In this document: positions 1 through 9,909 of the stretch, one piece after another | How positions within the stretch are numbered: the first letter of the stretch is position 1 | How the letters are laid out: every line of letters starts with the position of its first letter | Notes under the pieces: generated by a model | What the model saw: only the letters and a program-made list of their open reading frames with translations | What the model was told of the DNA's origin: nothing | The model's database searches: none | From: DASVHS01 sp038244815 | GTDB lineage: Bacteria > Acidobacteriota > Thermoanaerobaculia > Gp7-AA8 | Direction: 5' to 3' | DNA length: 64,000 bases | NCBI GenBank assembly: GCA_038244815.1 | Contig: JBBRTB010000014.1 | Span: forward strand, 52,231-116,230 | Program-made: the position numbers and the translations under genes

Positions 1-1008
1 CCGGTGTATCAGTACGAGGATCCCAACGGCATCAAGAACGCCAACGGCACGTTCTTCAAGCCTGGCGATCCGCTGCCGCCGAACCAGGTCTCCGGCCAGC
101 TTTCCGATCGGACGACGCGCGAGCTGGCGGATCCGAATCTGGCCACCCCGTATTCCGATCAGGCTTCCATCGGTTACTCCATGGAAGTCAGCAACGCCCT
201 CGGCCTCAACTTCGAGGTGGTGAGCATCCGCTATCGCGACATTCCATTCCGCTTCCGCGCCAATCCCGTCGATCCCGCCACCGGTAGGCGCCGTTTCGCG
301 CCGGTCGCGCCGGGCAACTTCCGGCTGTGGGTCGGCGACGGCAAGGCCAAATATGACGGCGCGAATATCGGATTCCATTCGCGTCTGGGCACTCGCTTCG
401 AAGCGCAGGGCTTCTACACCTACTCGAAATCGAGCGGCAACGTGCTGGCCGGCGCCGACGAGTTCCGCATCACGGCAGTCGATCATCAGCCGGACCTCGC
501 CGCCGTTCGCGACAACACGGTCAATCCGCTCGACCCCGGGTGCAGTGCCTGCTTCGGCCCTCTCAATACGGACGCCCGTCATCGCGTCACTCTGAGCGGC
601 GTCTACAGCGCGCCGTACGCGATCAACGTCTCCGGCATCTTCCGCTATCACTCCGGCCTGCCCTATACGGAATGGACGGGCCGCGACATCAACGGCGACG
701 GCTATGCGTTCGATCTCGTTCCGGGCGTGGCTCACGTGAACAACCTGCGCGGCGCCTCGTTCTCGCAGTTCGACGTCCGCCTGGCGAAAGAACTGAACTT
801 CGCCGGCAACTACGGACTGGAGCTGATCGTGGAGATGTTCAACGTGTTCAACTCGAAGAATCCGGCCGGATACATCGGCAACTGCGGATACGACGTCGCC
901 TCGAAGCAGTGCACCAATCCGACGTTCAAGCAGGCGACGGCCTACGCCGGGGATCCGGGACAGGGCGAGCAGCGCCTCCTCCAGCTGGGCGCTCGCGTCC
1001 GCTTCTAA
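1..1008 (+). CDS. TonB-dependent receptor (Oar-like), C-terminal part, truncated by window edge
   Basis: The open frame runs in from the left edge, so only the last 335 residues are visible and the plug domain and signal peptide are missing. The visible part looks like outer-membrane beta-barrel: alternating aromatic and polar strands, segments such as YHSGLPYTEW and VEMFNVFNSKNP, and a C-terminal ARVRF ending in phenylalanine, the usual BAM recognition end. The NVFN...P pattern near the end is typical of Oar-like or CarboxypepD_reg-TonB receptors, which are abundant in Acidobacteriota. Substrate cannot be told. A strong terminator follows 22 bases after the stop, so the gene ends its transcription unit. 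Family assignment is by recognition; the truncated N-terminus prevents confirmation. Confidence 0.85.
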   Translation, partial: PVYQYEDPNGIKNANGTFFKPGDPLPPNQVSGQLSDRTTRELADPNLATPYSDQASIGYSMEVSNALGLNFEVVSIRYRDIPFRFRANPVDPATGRRRFAPVAPGNFRLWVGDGKAKYDGANIGFHSRLGTRFEAQGFYTYSKSSGNVLAGADEFRITAVDHQPDLAAVRDNTVNPLDPGCSACFGPLNTDARHRVTLSGVYSAPYAINVSGIFRYHSGLPYTEWTGRDINGDGYAFDLVPGVAHVNNLRGASFSQFDVRLAKELNFAGNYGLELIVEMFNVFNSKNPAGYIGNCGYDVASKQCTNPTFKQATAYAGDPGQGEQRLLQLGARVRF

Positions 1009-1030
1009 ATCACTCCGTTTGCAGTCGTAA

Positions 1031-1064
1031 GGGCGCCGCCGGTCTCGGCGGCGCCCTTTGTTTT
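1031..1064 (+). terminator. Rho-independent terminator after the TonB receptor
   Basis: A perfect 10-bp GC-rich inverted repeat (GGGCGCCGCC at 1031-1040, GGCGGCGCCC at 1047-1056) encloses a 6-base loop. It is followed by TTTGTTTT. It separates the receptor gene from the Rrf2/suf unit. Confidence 0.9.
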
Positions 1065-1095
1065 CGCGGGCGGAACAACGTGCCTGGCCAGCATG

Positions 1096-1126
1096 TTGAA
1101 TAAACCGTACCGAGGTGGTACTGTTT
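1096..1126 (+). promoter_or_regulatory. Candidate promoter with palindromic operator for the rrf2-suf operon
   Basis: A -35-like TTGAAT (1096-1101) and a -10-like TACTGT (1119-1124) are separated by exactly 17 bases. A 25-bp imperfect palindrome, AAACcGTACC-GAGGT-GGTACtGTTT (1102-1126), fills the spacer and the -10; only one symmetric pair outside the 5-base centre mismatches. The Rrf2-family gene starts at 1145. The geometry is that of an autoregulated promoter in which the Fe-S-sensing repressor blocks RNA polymerase. The palindrome is seen directly; its binding partner is inferred from position. Confidence 0.65.
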
Positions 1127-1144
1127 GCCGCCGCGGAAGAAGAA

Positions 1145-1618
1145 ATGCTGAAGATCTCTCGAGTCACCGACTATGGATTGCTGGCCGTGGTCTACCTCGC
1201 GCGCAGGCACGGCGAAGTCGTGGCCGCACGCGAAATCGCGGAGTTTTATCACCTGCCGCTGCCGATGATCACCAAGGTGCTCAAGGCGTTGAATCACGGA
1301 GGTGTGGCCAGCTCGCACCGCGGTGTGGGCGGCGGCTATTCATTCGACGGCGATGCCGACGCGGTGACGCTCGGTCAGTTGCTCGAGGTGCTCGAAGGTC
1401 CGTGGGACCTCGTCGAATGCGAGAGCATCGACGACGAAGGCCACGCGGTCTGCTCGATCCGGGTAGCCTGCCCTTCCCGCCGCTTCATGTTCGGGATCAA
1501 CCGTGCCATCAAGGGGGCATTCGATCAGGTCACGCTTTCCGATCTGATGCGGGGCGGGATGCCCAACGTTTACATCGATCACAGCGGGACGTCCTTGGAG
1601 CAGCCGCGGCTCCGTTGA
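1145..1618 (+). CDS. Rrf2-family Fe-S-sensing transcriptional regulator (SufR/IscR-like)
   Basis: This is a 157-residue winged-helix regulator of the Rrf2 family, with the typical opening MLKISRVTDYGLLAVVYLAR and a recognition-helix region around residues 36-60. Three cysteines, C92, C103 and C109, lie in the region where IscR and SufR bind a cluster. Their spacing (CX10CX5C) differs from the CX5CX5C of IscR. ATG 1145 was preferred over GTG 1115 because homologues start at MLKIS and the upstream GTG lies inside the operator palindrome. It is the first gene before sufB, 27 bases away, so it most likely senses cluster status and represses the suf operon and itself. Whether apo or holo protein represses cannot be read from sequence. 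Confidence 0.88.
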   Translation: MLKISRVTDYGLLAVVYLARRHGEVVAAREIAEFYHLPLPMITKVLKALNHGGVASSHRGVGGGYSFDGDADAVTLGQLLEVLEGPWDLVECESIDDEGHAVCSIRVACPSRRFMFGINRAIKGAFDQVTLSDLMRGGMPNVYIDHSGTSLEQPRLR

Positions 1619-1645
1619 CCCTCGCGTCGCTTGGGACAGAGAACC

Positions 1646-3078
<1,433 letters not shown>

Positions 3079-3079
<1 letters not shown>

Positions 3080-3846
3080 TGCCACTACTCGAAATCAGGA
3101 ACCTGCACGCCGGTATCGACGGGAAAGAGATCCTCAAGGGTCTCGACCTGTCGCTGGATGCCGGTGAGGTCCACGCGATCATGGGGCCGAACGGCTCCGG
3201 CAAGTCGACGCTGGCGAACGTGCTGGCCGGACGGCCGCACTACGAAGTCACGTCGGGCACGGTGCTGTACGAAGGGAAGGATCTCCTGGCGCTGCCACCC
3301 GAGGAGCGCGCGCGCCAGGGCGTGTTCCTGGCCATGCAGTATCCGGTGGAGATCCCCGGCGTCAACAATACGTACTTCCTCAAAGCTGCGCTCAACGCGC
3401 TGCGCAAGCACCGGGGCGAGGAGGAGCTCGACGCCGTCGAGTTCCTGCAGATGGCGCGGGAGAAGATGAAGGTCGTCGACTTCGACGAGTCGTTCATGAA
3501 CCGCGGCGTCAACGAAGGGTTCTCGGGCGGCGAAAAGAAACGCAATGAGATCTTCCAGATGGCCATCCTCGATCCGAAGCTGGCCATCCTCGACGAGACC
3601 GACTCCGGCCTCGACATCGACGCGCTGCGCATCGTCGCCCACGGTGTGAACACGCTCCGCAGCGAGAAGCACGCCGTACTGGTCATCACTCACTATCAGC
3701 GCCTGCTGCGTTACCTCGTCCCCGACGTCGTGCACGTTCTCGCCGCGGGCCGCATCGTGAAGTCGGGAGGCAAAGAGCTGGCCGTGGAGCTCGAGCAGAA
3801 GGGATACGAGTGGGTGGAGCAGGAGGTCGCCGGCGCGGCGCGATGA
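3079..3846 (+). CDS. sufC: Fe-S assembly ATPase SufC
   Basis: SufC is the ABC-type ATPase of the SufBCD complex; it drives the conformational change needed for cluster assembly and is not a transporter. The 255-residue protein has Walker A GPNGSGKST, the SufC-specific signature FSGGEKKRNE, Walker B with the D-loop LAILDETDSGLD, and the switch histidine in VITHYQR. ATG 3079 overlaps the sufB stop by four bases. Overlap with sufD downstream is again ATGA. Confidence 0.97.
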
Positions 3847-5090
3847 GAGCAGCGGCCCTTTCGATCCGCGAGGAAGCGGCCGAGCGGTTTCGCGAGCTCG
3901 GATACCCGACCACGCGTCTGGAAGAGTGGAAGTACACGAACGTCGCGCCGATCGCGAAAACTGTGTGGGTACCGGCTTCTGTGTGGGTACCGGCTTCAGC
4001 CGGTACAACTCCGGCTGAAGCCGGAGCCTACACCTACGGCCCCAGGGCGGTCGCGGAACTGATCTTCGTCAACGGGCACATCGTCAACAAACGGGAATTC
4101 CGGGTTCCCGGACTGCGGGTCATCCCCATCAGCGAGGCCAGTGAAGCGGACCTCGAGCCGTATTACGGTCGGCTCGCGGACTGGCAGCACCACGCCTTCG
4201 TGGCGCTCAACATGGCCGAGTCACGCGACGGCGCGCTCCTCATCGCCGACGGCGCGGTCGAAGGCTTCGTACATCTTCTTTTCCTCGGCCAGAGCGACGG
4301 CGTCTGGTCGCATCCGCACAACCTCATCGTGGCCGGCCGGGCTTCGCAATTGACCGTGGTCGAGACCTACGCCGGCACCGGCCGGTACTTCACGAACGCG
4401 GTGACGGAAGTCTTCGCCGGCGATGGTGCGGTCGTGGAGCATTACAAAGTCGAGCGCGAGTCGCTTGAGGCCTTTCACGTCGGCACCGTGCAGATCCGGC
4501 AGGAGCGGTCGAGCAGCGTGATCTCACGCAACGTCTCCTTCGGCGGCCTGCTCGTGCGCAACGACGTCAATGCCGTGCTCGACGGTCCCGGGGCTAACCT
4601 GTCGCTGGACGGACTCTTCGTGCTCGGCGGCAGCCAGCACGTCGACAATCACACGTTCATCGATCACGTCAGTCCGCAGGCCGAGAGCCACGAGCTGTAC
4701 AAGGGCATTCTCGACGACAATGCCCGCGGGATCTTCGATGGCCGGGTCATCGTGCGTCCGAACGCGCAGAAGACGGTCTCCCGTCAGGAGAACCGGAATC
4801 TGCTGCTTTCCGAGACGGCCATCGTCGATTCGAAGCCCACTCTGGAGATCCACAACGACGACGTGAAGTGCAATCACGGCTCGACGATCGGCCAGCTCGA
4901 CGAAGAGACCATGTTCTATCTGCGCTCGCGCTGCCTCGGCGAGGAAGAGGCGAAGAACCTGCTCGTCTACGCCTTCGCCAGCGAGGTCGTCGATCGCATG
5001 AACATCGAGCCGGTTCGCGAACAGATCCGCCGCGAGCTCTTCCAGCGGATGCCGGGGCGGCTTCCGGAGCCAGGGAAGGAGTCGCGATGA
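3843..5090 (+). CDS. sufD: Fe-S assembly protein SufD carrying an in-frame repeat insertion
   Basis: SufD is a SufB paralogue that partners SufB and SufC and helps iron entry. The 415-residue product opens with the family motif LEEWKYTNVAPI (about residues 27-38) and contains the beta-helix core and C-terminal block HNDDVKCNHGSTIGQLDEE. Directly after the N-terminal motif, residues of the type VWVPAS-VWVPASAGTTPAEAG are encoded by a REP-like palindromic element (3962-4024) that looks inserted in frame. The remaining sequence is intact and the operon order is normal, so the protein is probably functional, with the insertion in a loop. It overlaps sufC and sufS by ATGA at both ends. Confidence 0.93.
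   Translation: MRAAALSIREEAAERFRELGYPTTRLEEWKYTNVAPIAKTVWVPASVWVPASAGTTPAEAGAYTYGPRAVAELIFVNGHIVNKREFRVPGLRVIPISEASEADLEPYYGRLADWQHHAFVALNMAESRDGALLIADGAVEGFVHLLFLGQSDGVWSHPHNLIVAGRASQLTVVETYAGTGRYFTNAVTEVFAGDGAVVEHYKVERESLEAFHVGTVQIRQERSSSVISRNVSFGGLLVRNDVNAVLDGPGANLSLDGLFVLGGSQHVDNHTFIDHVSPQAESHELYKGILDDNARGIFDGRVIVRPNAQKTVSRQENRNLLLSETAIVDSKPTLEIHNDDVKCNHGSTIGQLDEETMFYLRSRCLGEEEAKNLLVYAFASEVVDRMNIEPVREQIRRELFQRMPGRLPEPGKESR
3962..4024. repeat. REP-like palindromic repeat inserted inside sufD
   Basis: An 18-bp unit, TGTGTGGGTACCGGCTTC, occurs twice in tandem (3962-3979, 3980-3997). The second copy runs into a 14-bp perfect inverted repeat: CCGGCTTCAGCCGG (3990-4003) and CCGGCTGAAGCCGG (4011-4024) around a 7-base loop. 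Each arm is itself nearly palindromic. The element keeps the sufD frame open and adds about 20 residues. The fold and tandem structure are seen directly; dispersal elsewhere in the genome is inferred. Confidence 0.8.
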
Positions 5091-6337
5091 CGTCCTCGGT
5101 TCTCGGGCCGCGGTCCTCGGTTTACGACCTCGGCGCCGTGCGGCACGATTTCCCAATCCTGGGGCGATTCGTGCGCGGCAAGCCGCTCGTGTACCTCGAC
5201 AACGCGGCGACGACGCAGAAGCCGCAGCAGGTAATCGACCGCATCGTCCGTTACTACTCGGAGGAGAACTCCAACGTGCACCGCGGCGTGCACTACCTCA
5301 GCGAGATCGCTACCGCCGCGTACGAAGGCGCCCGTACCACGGTCCGGCGCTTCATCAGCGCCCGCGACGAAAAGGAAATCATCTTCACGCGCGGGACGAC
5401 CGAGAGCATCAACCTGGTGGCGCAGAGCTGGGGACGTAAGAATGTGAGCGCCGGCGACGAGGTGCTCATCTCGGCGATCGAGCATCACTCGAACATCGTG
5501 CCCTGGCAGATGCTCTGTGCCGAGAAGGGCGCCACGCTGCGCGTCATCCCGGTGAACGAGCGCGGCGAGATCGTGATCGAAGATTACGCGGGCATGCTCA
5601 ACGAACGCGTGAAGATCGTGGCTGTCGGCCACGCCTCGAACGCTCTCGGCACGATCAACCCGATCGCCAAGATGATCGAGCTCGGGCACGCCAACGGCTC
5701 GCTCGTCCTCATCGACGGCGCGCAGGGCGTGCCGCATATGGTCGTCGACGTGAGGGCCCTCGACTGCGACTTCTACGCCTTCTCGGGGCACAAGGTCTAT
5801 GGGCCGACAGGCGTCGGCGTTCTCTACGGCAAAGAGAAACTGCTCGAGGCCATGCCGCCCTGGCAGGGTGGTGGCGACATGATCCTCTCGGTGTCCTTCG
5901 AGAAGACGACGTACAACGCCCTGCCGTACAAGTTCGAAGCGGGCACGCCGAACATCGCCGGAGTGATCGGTCTGGCCTCATCGCTGGATTACATGAGCTC
6001 GATCGGCGGCGACCTCATCGCCGCCCACGAGCACGACCTCCTGACTTATGCGACCGGCCGGCTGGAAGCGATCGACGGCCTGCGGATCATCGGGACGGCC
6101 GCGCACAAAGCGGCAGTGATCTCGTTCGTGCTGGAAGGTGTGCATCCGCACGACATCGGCACGATCCTCGACCGGGACGGCATCGCCATCCGCACCGGCC
6201 ATCACTGCGCGCAGCCGCTGATGATGCGCTTCAACGTCCCGGCCACCGGGCGGGCCTCGTTCGGCCTCTACAACACGCGGGAGGAAGCGGACGCGCTCGT
6301 CGAGGGGCTGGGGCGGGTGATCGAGGTGTTTCGTTGA
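5087..6337 (+). CDS. sufS: Cysteine desulfurase SufS
   Basis: SufS is a PLP-dependent class II cysteine desulfurase that takes sulfur from L-cysteine as a persulfide. The 416-residue protein has the N-terminal YLDNAATTQKPQQVID, the PLP lysine K236 in SGHKVYGPTG and the catalytic cysteine C374 in RTGHHCAQP, the short-loop arrangement of SufS rather than IscS. ATG 5087 overlaps the sufD stop. The first ten or so residues (SSVLGPRSS) come from a small internal DNA repeat and look like an added, non-conserved tail. SufU, encoded next, is the expected sulfur acceptor. Confidence 0.96.
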   Translation: MTSSVLGPRSSVYDLGAVRHDFPILGRFVRGKPLVYLDNAATTQKPQQVIDRIVRYYSEENSNVHRGVHYLSEIATAAYEGARTTVRRFISARDEKEIIFTRGTTESINLVAQSWGRKNVSAGDEVLISAIEHHSNIVPWQMLCAEKGATLRVIPVNERGEIVIEDYAGMLNERVKIVAVGHASNALGTINPIAKMIELGHANGSLVLIDGAQGVPHMVVDVRALDCDFYAFSGHKVYGPTGVGVLYGKEKLLEAMPPWQGGGDMILSVSFEKTTYNALPYKFEAGTPNIAGVIGLASSLDYMSSIGGDLIAAHEHDLLTYATGRLEAIDGLRIIGTAAHKAAVISFVLEGVHPHDIGTILDRDGIAIRTGHHCAQPLMMRFNVPATGRASFGLYNTREEADALVEGLGRVIEVFR

Positions 6338-6786
6338 CGAACGATCTGCGCGAGCTGTACCAGCAGGTCATCCTCGACCACAACCGGAATCCGCGGAACT
6401 TCCACGAGATCGCCGGCGCCAACAGGCGCGTCGAAGGATTCAACCCACTCTGCGGCGACCACTACACCGTATTCGTCGATTTCGACGGCGATACGATCCG
6501 GGACGTGAGCTTCACCGGCAACGGCTGCGCGATCTCCAAGGCCTCGGCATCGGTGATGAGCGCGACCGTGAAGGGGAAGTCGAAGGACGAAGCCACGCGC
6601 TTGTTCGAGACGTTCCACGCTCTGGTGGTGGGAGACGCAAGCAGCCTCGACGCGGCAGATTTGGGGCGCCTGGCCGCGTTCTCAGGAGTGTCGGAGTTTC
6701 CCGCGCGCGTGAAGTGCGCGACGCTCCCGTGGCACACGCTGCGGACGGCTCTGGAAGGCGAAAAGGATACGGTGACCACCGAATGA
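6334..6786 (+). CDS. sufU: Sulfur-transfer protein SufU
   Basis: SufU is the zinc-containing sulfurtransferase that accepts persulfide sulfur from SufS, replacing SufE. The 150-residue product shows all expected ligands: C40 and D42 in NPLCGD, C65 in GNGCAIS, and C128 in RVKCATLPW. The 18-21 residue insertion typical of SufU relative to IscU is present in the helical middle part. The start is a TTG at 6334 that overlaps the sufS stop (TTGA); no ATG exists near the family start, so the TTG is preferred. Confidence 0.93.
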   Translation: MTNDLRELYQQVILDHNRNPRNFHEIAGANRRVEGFNPLCGDHYTVFVDFDGDTIRDVSFTGNGCAISKASASVMSATVKGKSKDEATRLFETFHALVVGDASSLDAADLGRLAAFSGVSEFPARVKCATLPWHTLRTALEGEKDTVTTE

Positions 6787-7343
6787 ACATGCGCGAAGAA
6801 GTCGTCGTCAGCCGGACCGCGGAAGCGGTCATGATTCCCAGCGGCGAGCGAGTGCTCGTTCCGCAGGGCGCCCACGCGACGATCACCCAGAGCCTCGGCG
6901 GCACGTACACGCTGATCACCGATCGCGGGCTGATGGTCCGCATCTCCGGCAAGGAAGTCGAGGCCATCGGCAAGACTCCGCCGGAAGCGCAGAGCGAACC
7001 GGAGTCGATCGACGAACTGACCATCGAGAAACTGGAGACGTTCGTGTGGGACCAGCTCAAGACCTGCTACGACCCCGAGATTCCGGTGAACATCGTCGAC
7101 CTCGGCCTCGTATATCTGTGCGAGCTGACCGACGCGGAAGGCGGCGGCAAGAACGTGAAGATCAAGATGACCCTGACCGCGCCGGGCTGCGGGATGGGCC
7201 CCGTGCTGGCCGGCGACGTCCGCCACAAAGTCGAAATGATTCCCGGTGTCAAACACGCCGACGTCGAAGTCGTGTTCGATCCGCAATGGGACCGCACCAT
7301 GATGTCCGACGCTGCCAAGCTGCAGCTCGGCATGATGTGGTGA
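6783..7343 (+). CDS. sufT: Fe-S assembly accessory protein SufT (MIP18/DUF59 family)
   Basis: This 186-residue protein has an N-terminal extension of about 75 residues followed by a MIP18/PaaD-type (DUF59) domain: DPEIPVNIVDLGLVY and TLTAPGCGMG with the conserved cysteine. This architecture is that of SufT, linked to maturation of Fe-S proteins under iron limitation. It closes the overlapping suf operon (ATGA with sufU). No SufA or SufE gene is seen, so SufT and unlinked carriers presumably complete transfer. The following gene is convergent. Confidence 0.93.
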   Translation: MNMREEVVVSRTAEAVMIPSGERVLVPQGAHATITQSLGGTYTLITDRGLMVRISGKEVEAIGKTPPEAQSEPESIDELTIEKLETFVWDQLKTCYDPEIPVNIVDLGLVYLCELTDAEGGGKNVKIKMTLTAPGCGMGPVLAGDVRHKVEMIPGVKHADVEVVFDPQWDRTMMSDAAKLQLGMMW

Positions 7344-7363
7344 GGGGTTCACCCCGGGTCAGC

Positions 7364-7384
7364 GAGGCGCTCCTCCGTTTCTTT
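7364..7384 (+). terminator. Weak possible terminator after sufT
   Basis: In the 124-base convergent gap between sufT and the next gene, a 4-bp stem (GAGG-CGCT-CCTC, 7364-7375) is followed by CGTTTCTTTT. The stem is short, so this is only a tentative terminator. Nothing else stands out in the gap. Confidence 0.25.
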
Positions 7385-7467
7385 TCGGGCGTTTTCGTAT
7401 GGGTCTCGGGAAGCAGCCCCGGCTTGAATGCGCAGGCACGACGGAGAGTTCCAAGTGGGACCGCACC

Positions 7468-7722
7468 TCAATGATGGCGCTTGAACCAGGTCCACTGACC
7501 GATGGGATGGCCGAGCTTCAGTTGCGTCGCCTGTAGATAGCCATCGACTGCAGCCACGATGGCGACGACGCCTGACAACACACCGCAGCTCGGCGGAACG
7601 AGAAACACGATCCAGGCGGCCAGTGCCACGAGCGCTTTCTTTTTTTGTCCCAGGCGCGCGTAACCACCGGCGGCGCCAGGGAGAAGATTGAGAGCGGCGA
7701 TGAGTTCCGGATCGGGCTGCAC
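7468..7722 (-). CDS. Small two-helix membrane protein
   Basis: An 84-residue product with two hydrophobic segments (about residues 30-45 and 47-62) and a basic loop GQKKK, ending in WTWFKRHH. It starts at GTG 7722, the best start in frame. It follows the DUF4870-like gene by 52 bases on the same strand, suggesting a two-gene membrane unit. I do not recognise the family with certainty; the length and LPGAGxxxxGqkkkA pattern resemble small TM2-like or DUF5683-like proteins. Function unknown. Confidence 0.65.
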   Translation of the reverse strand: MQPDPELIAALNLLPGAAGGYARLGQKKKALVALAAWIVFLVPPSCGVLSGVVAIVAAVDGYLQATQLKLGHPIGQWTWFKRHH

Positions 7723-7774
7723 GAGAAGAGCGATGCGCCCGCGCCGGGAAGACGCGGACGCATCGAGAAAAAAC

Positions 7775-8188
7775 CTACATCTTCTCGGCCATGTCGGTGA
7801 TCACGGGGATACGGAAGCGCTGGCCGTTGACCGCTTTCACGATGCACAGCACCGTCAGTGCCAGGAAACCGATCCAGACGATGCAGCCGACCAGACCGGT
7901 GATGCATCCGACGCCCGGAACGTGGATGAAAACGCTGCCGAACTGGATGATGCACCACACGATTTCCGCGAGCAGCAGAGCCACGCCGTTCTTGGCGTGC
8001 CATTGCACCTCGGGATCGTCCTTCTTCATGAAGAACGGGATGAGCGCCAGGATGCCGAGGTACGACAGGATCAGCATGATCGTTCTGTCGGAGTTCGGTC
8101 CGGGACCGCCCGGGGGCGGTGGCGGCGGTGGCGTGTACGAACCGCCTCCCGGCGGCGGTGGGACAGTGGGCGGAGGAATTGCGCTCAT
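7775..8188 (-). CDS. DUF4870 (Tic20-like) membrane protein with proline-rich N-terminus
   Basis: The 137-residue protein begins with a proline/glycine-rich cytoplasmic tail (residues 1-32, runs of up to seven prolines) and continues with a DUF4870/Tic20-like block of about three hydrophobic helices. It includes the typical EVQWHAKNGVALL and a C-terminal VKAVNGQRFRIPVI. A strong Shine-Dalgarno AAGGAG sits 5 bases before ATG 8188. DUF4870 proteins are widespread small membrane proteins of unknown role. Neighbouring genes on the same strand are also membrane proteins. Confidence 0.85.
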   Translation of the reverse strand: MSAIPPPTVPPPPGGGSYTPPPPPPPGGPGPNSDRTIMLILSYLGILALIPFFMKKDDPEVQWHAKNGVALLLAEIVWCIIQFGSVFIHVPGVGCITGLVGCIVWIGFLALTVLCIVKAVNGQRFRIPVITDMAEKM

Positions 8189-8229
8189 TCAGTCTCCTTA
8201 ATGGTTTTGCGGATTGAACCGCGGTGATT

Positions 8230-9885
8230 CTATCGACTTTGGTCGAGTTGCGCGAGACGCTTCTCGGCGGCCAGCATCGGAAGGACGGAGAGAAGCAGGG
8301 AAGCACCGATGGCTGCGGCGATCGGAAGCGCCGCGGAGATCCAGGCCCATTCGTATCCGACGTCGAACGCCTTCCAGAAGAAGTACTGCATGACCGGCCG
8401 GGCGGCAAGCAGCATCATGGCGCCGACGTACAGGAGAGATAGAGCCATGTAGGCGAAACCGCCCAGCGAGAGACCGACCTGCAGCGGATTCTCGGCCGCG
8501 AAGTTCGGTGACCAGGCGCCCATTCCGATCCCGAGCGCGACGAGCGTCACCGCCATCATCGCCGCGGTGGGCAGGGTGAACGCCCAGACGATCGTGCCGG
8601 CGGCGAGCATGACGTTCGCGAACGCGGTCAGGAGGACGGCCACGATCGTCAGCGGCACCCCGTAGACGATCAGCTTCACGAGCAGCAGCTCCCGGTAGGA
8701 AACGGGTGCCGCCTGCAGCATCCAGAAGGCCTTCCCTTCCGAGGAGACCGAGGGATAGGCGAAGCGCAGACAGATGGCGGCAACGACGAATCCGGCCATC
8801 CCAAGGTTGGCGTAGGCCACGATGGTGGCGCGTGCGTCGCCGCCCAGCGGCAGCATGCGCACGTTGTAGAGATAGATGAAGAGCAGCGCCGCCATCATGA
8901 AGAGCTGCGACCACTGCGCCACGTCGCGCGTGAGCGTGCGGATCTCCTTGGCCATCAGCGCCCGCACCGGTGGCGACGCCCTCCCCAGCAGCATGTCGAT
9001 GGAGCGTGTCAGCGGCTTCGCCCCGAGCGCCATCGGGGCCATGCTCTCGCGCGCCCGCACGAACGCCGTGAAGTACGTATCACGGCTGACGAAGGCGAAA
9101 AAGATCAGCGCGATCGCGGCCACCAGGGCGATGCGTGGCGGCAGCTTCTGCGGATCGGGGGAGACCATCACGTCCGCCAGGGCCGTTCCGGGGTAGAGAT
9201 CGATCGACGGCAGATCGATGGCGCGCAGGACCGCGGTGAGGTTGTCGGTGCGCACTTCGGTGAACAGACGCTCCGGACGGCTGACCCGGAATGCCACCAC
9301 CGTGACGGTCAGGACGAGGATCGCCAGCGTGGCCACGATCTGATGCACGCGGCGCACGGGAAACCAGCGCACCAGCAGCACGATGGCCAGGGAGGCCAGC
9401 GTCACGGGAATCGTGAGCAGCAGCGCCAGATTGACGAGGACGATCGGGTAGTACGTCCAAGGCCGCTCGTACTGGCGCGCGAAAGCCACGAACATCGGTA
9501 CCAGGAACGCGAATACGATCGTGGCGCTCTGCAGAAGAGTCTTCGACCAGCGCGACGCCACGATCAGGAACTTCCGTCGCGGGGCGGCGTGGTAGACATC
9601 GAGGTCGAGATCGGTAAAGAACGCCCCGATCGCCGCCGTCAGCGACGACGAAAACAGCACGATCGTGGCGACCAGGAACACCATCGCCAGGATGTTGCGC
9701 AGAATCGCCAGCGCGAAGAACGGCGTGGCTTCTTCGATCTGCGCGGTGGCCCGGAAGAGCCGGCGGAACAGTCCGTAGTCAGCGTAGAGGAAGAGCGCGA
9801 GCGTGAGCCCGACTACGCTGATGCGGAGAATCGCGGCCGCGTTGATCGGCCGCAGCTTCGAGAGGGCGATGCGCAGGGGCCACAT
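8230..9885 (-). CDS. Putative ABC exporter permease, multi-pass membrane protein
   Basis: A 551-residue integral membrane protein with about 12 hydrophobic segments in two clusters separated by a soluble stretch (about residues 210-340) containing KEIRTLTRDVAQWSQL. The layout matches the putative ABC exporter family (ABC_tran_2-like permeases), in which a long permease works with a separate ATPase. No ATPase is adjacent: ddl lies upstream and small membrane proteins downstream. Substrate unknown. It belongs to a long minus-strand run with short gaps (25 bases to ddl). Confidence 0.7.
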   Translation of the reverse strand: MWPLRIALSKLRPINAAAILRISVVGLTLALFLYADYGLFRRLFRATAQIEEATPFFALAILRNILAMVFLVATIVLFSSSLTAAIGAFFTDLDLDVYHAAPRRKFLIVASRWSKTLLQSATIVFAFLVPMFVAFARQYERPWTYYPIVLVNLALLLTIPVTLASLAIVLLVRWFPVRRVHQIVATLAILVLTVTVVAFRVSRPERLFTEVRTDNLTAVLRAIDLPSIDLYPGTALADVMVSPDPQKLPPRIALVAAIALIFFAFVSRDTYFTAFVRARESMAPMALGAKPLTRSIDMLLGRASPPVRALMAKEIRTLTRDVAQWSQLFMMAALLFIYLYNVRMLPLGGDARATIVAYANLGMAGFVVAAICLRFAYPSVSSEGKAFWMLQAAPVSYRELLLVKLIVYGVPLTIVAVLLTAFANVMLAAGTIVWAFTLPTAAMMAVTLVALGIGMGAWSPNFAAENPLQVGLSLGGFAYMALSLLYVGAMMLLAARPVMQYFFWKAFDVGYEWAWISAALPIAAAIGASLLLSVLPMLAAEKRLAQLDQSR

Positions 9886-9909
9886 GGTTGCGGATCGTGT
9901 TCGTCCGGG

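Noticed and set aside
7347..7358. GGGGTTCACCCC hairpin after sufT as terminator
   Set aside because: The stem is only four or five pairs with a very small loop and no T-run follows.
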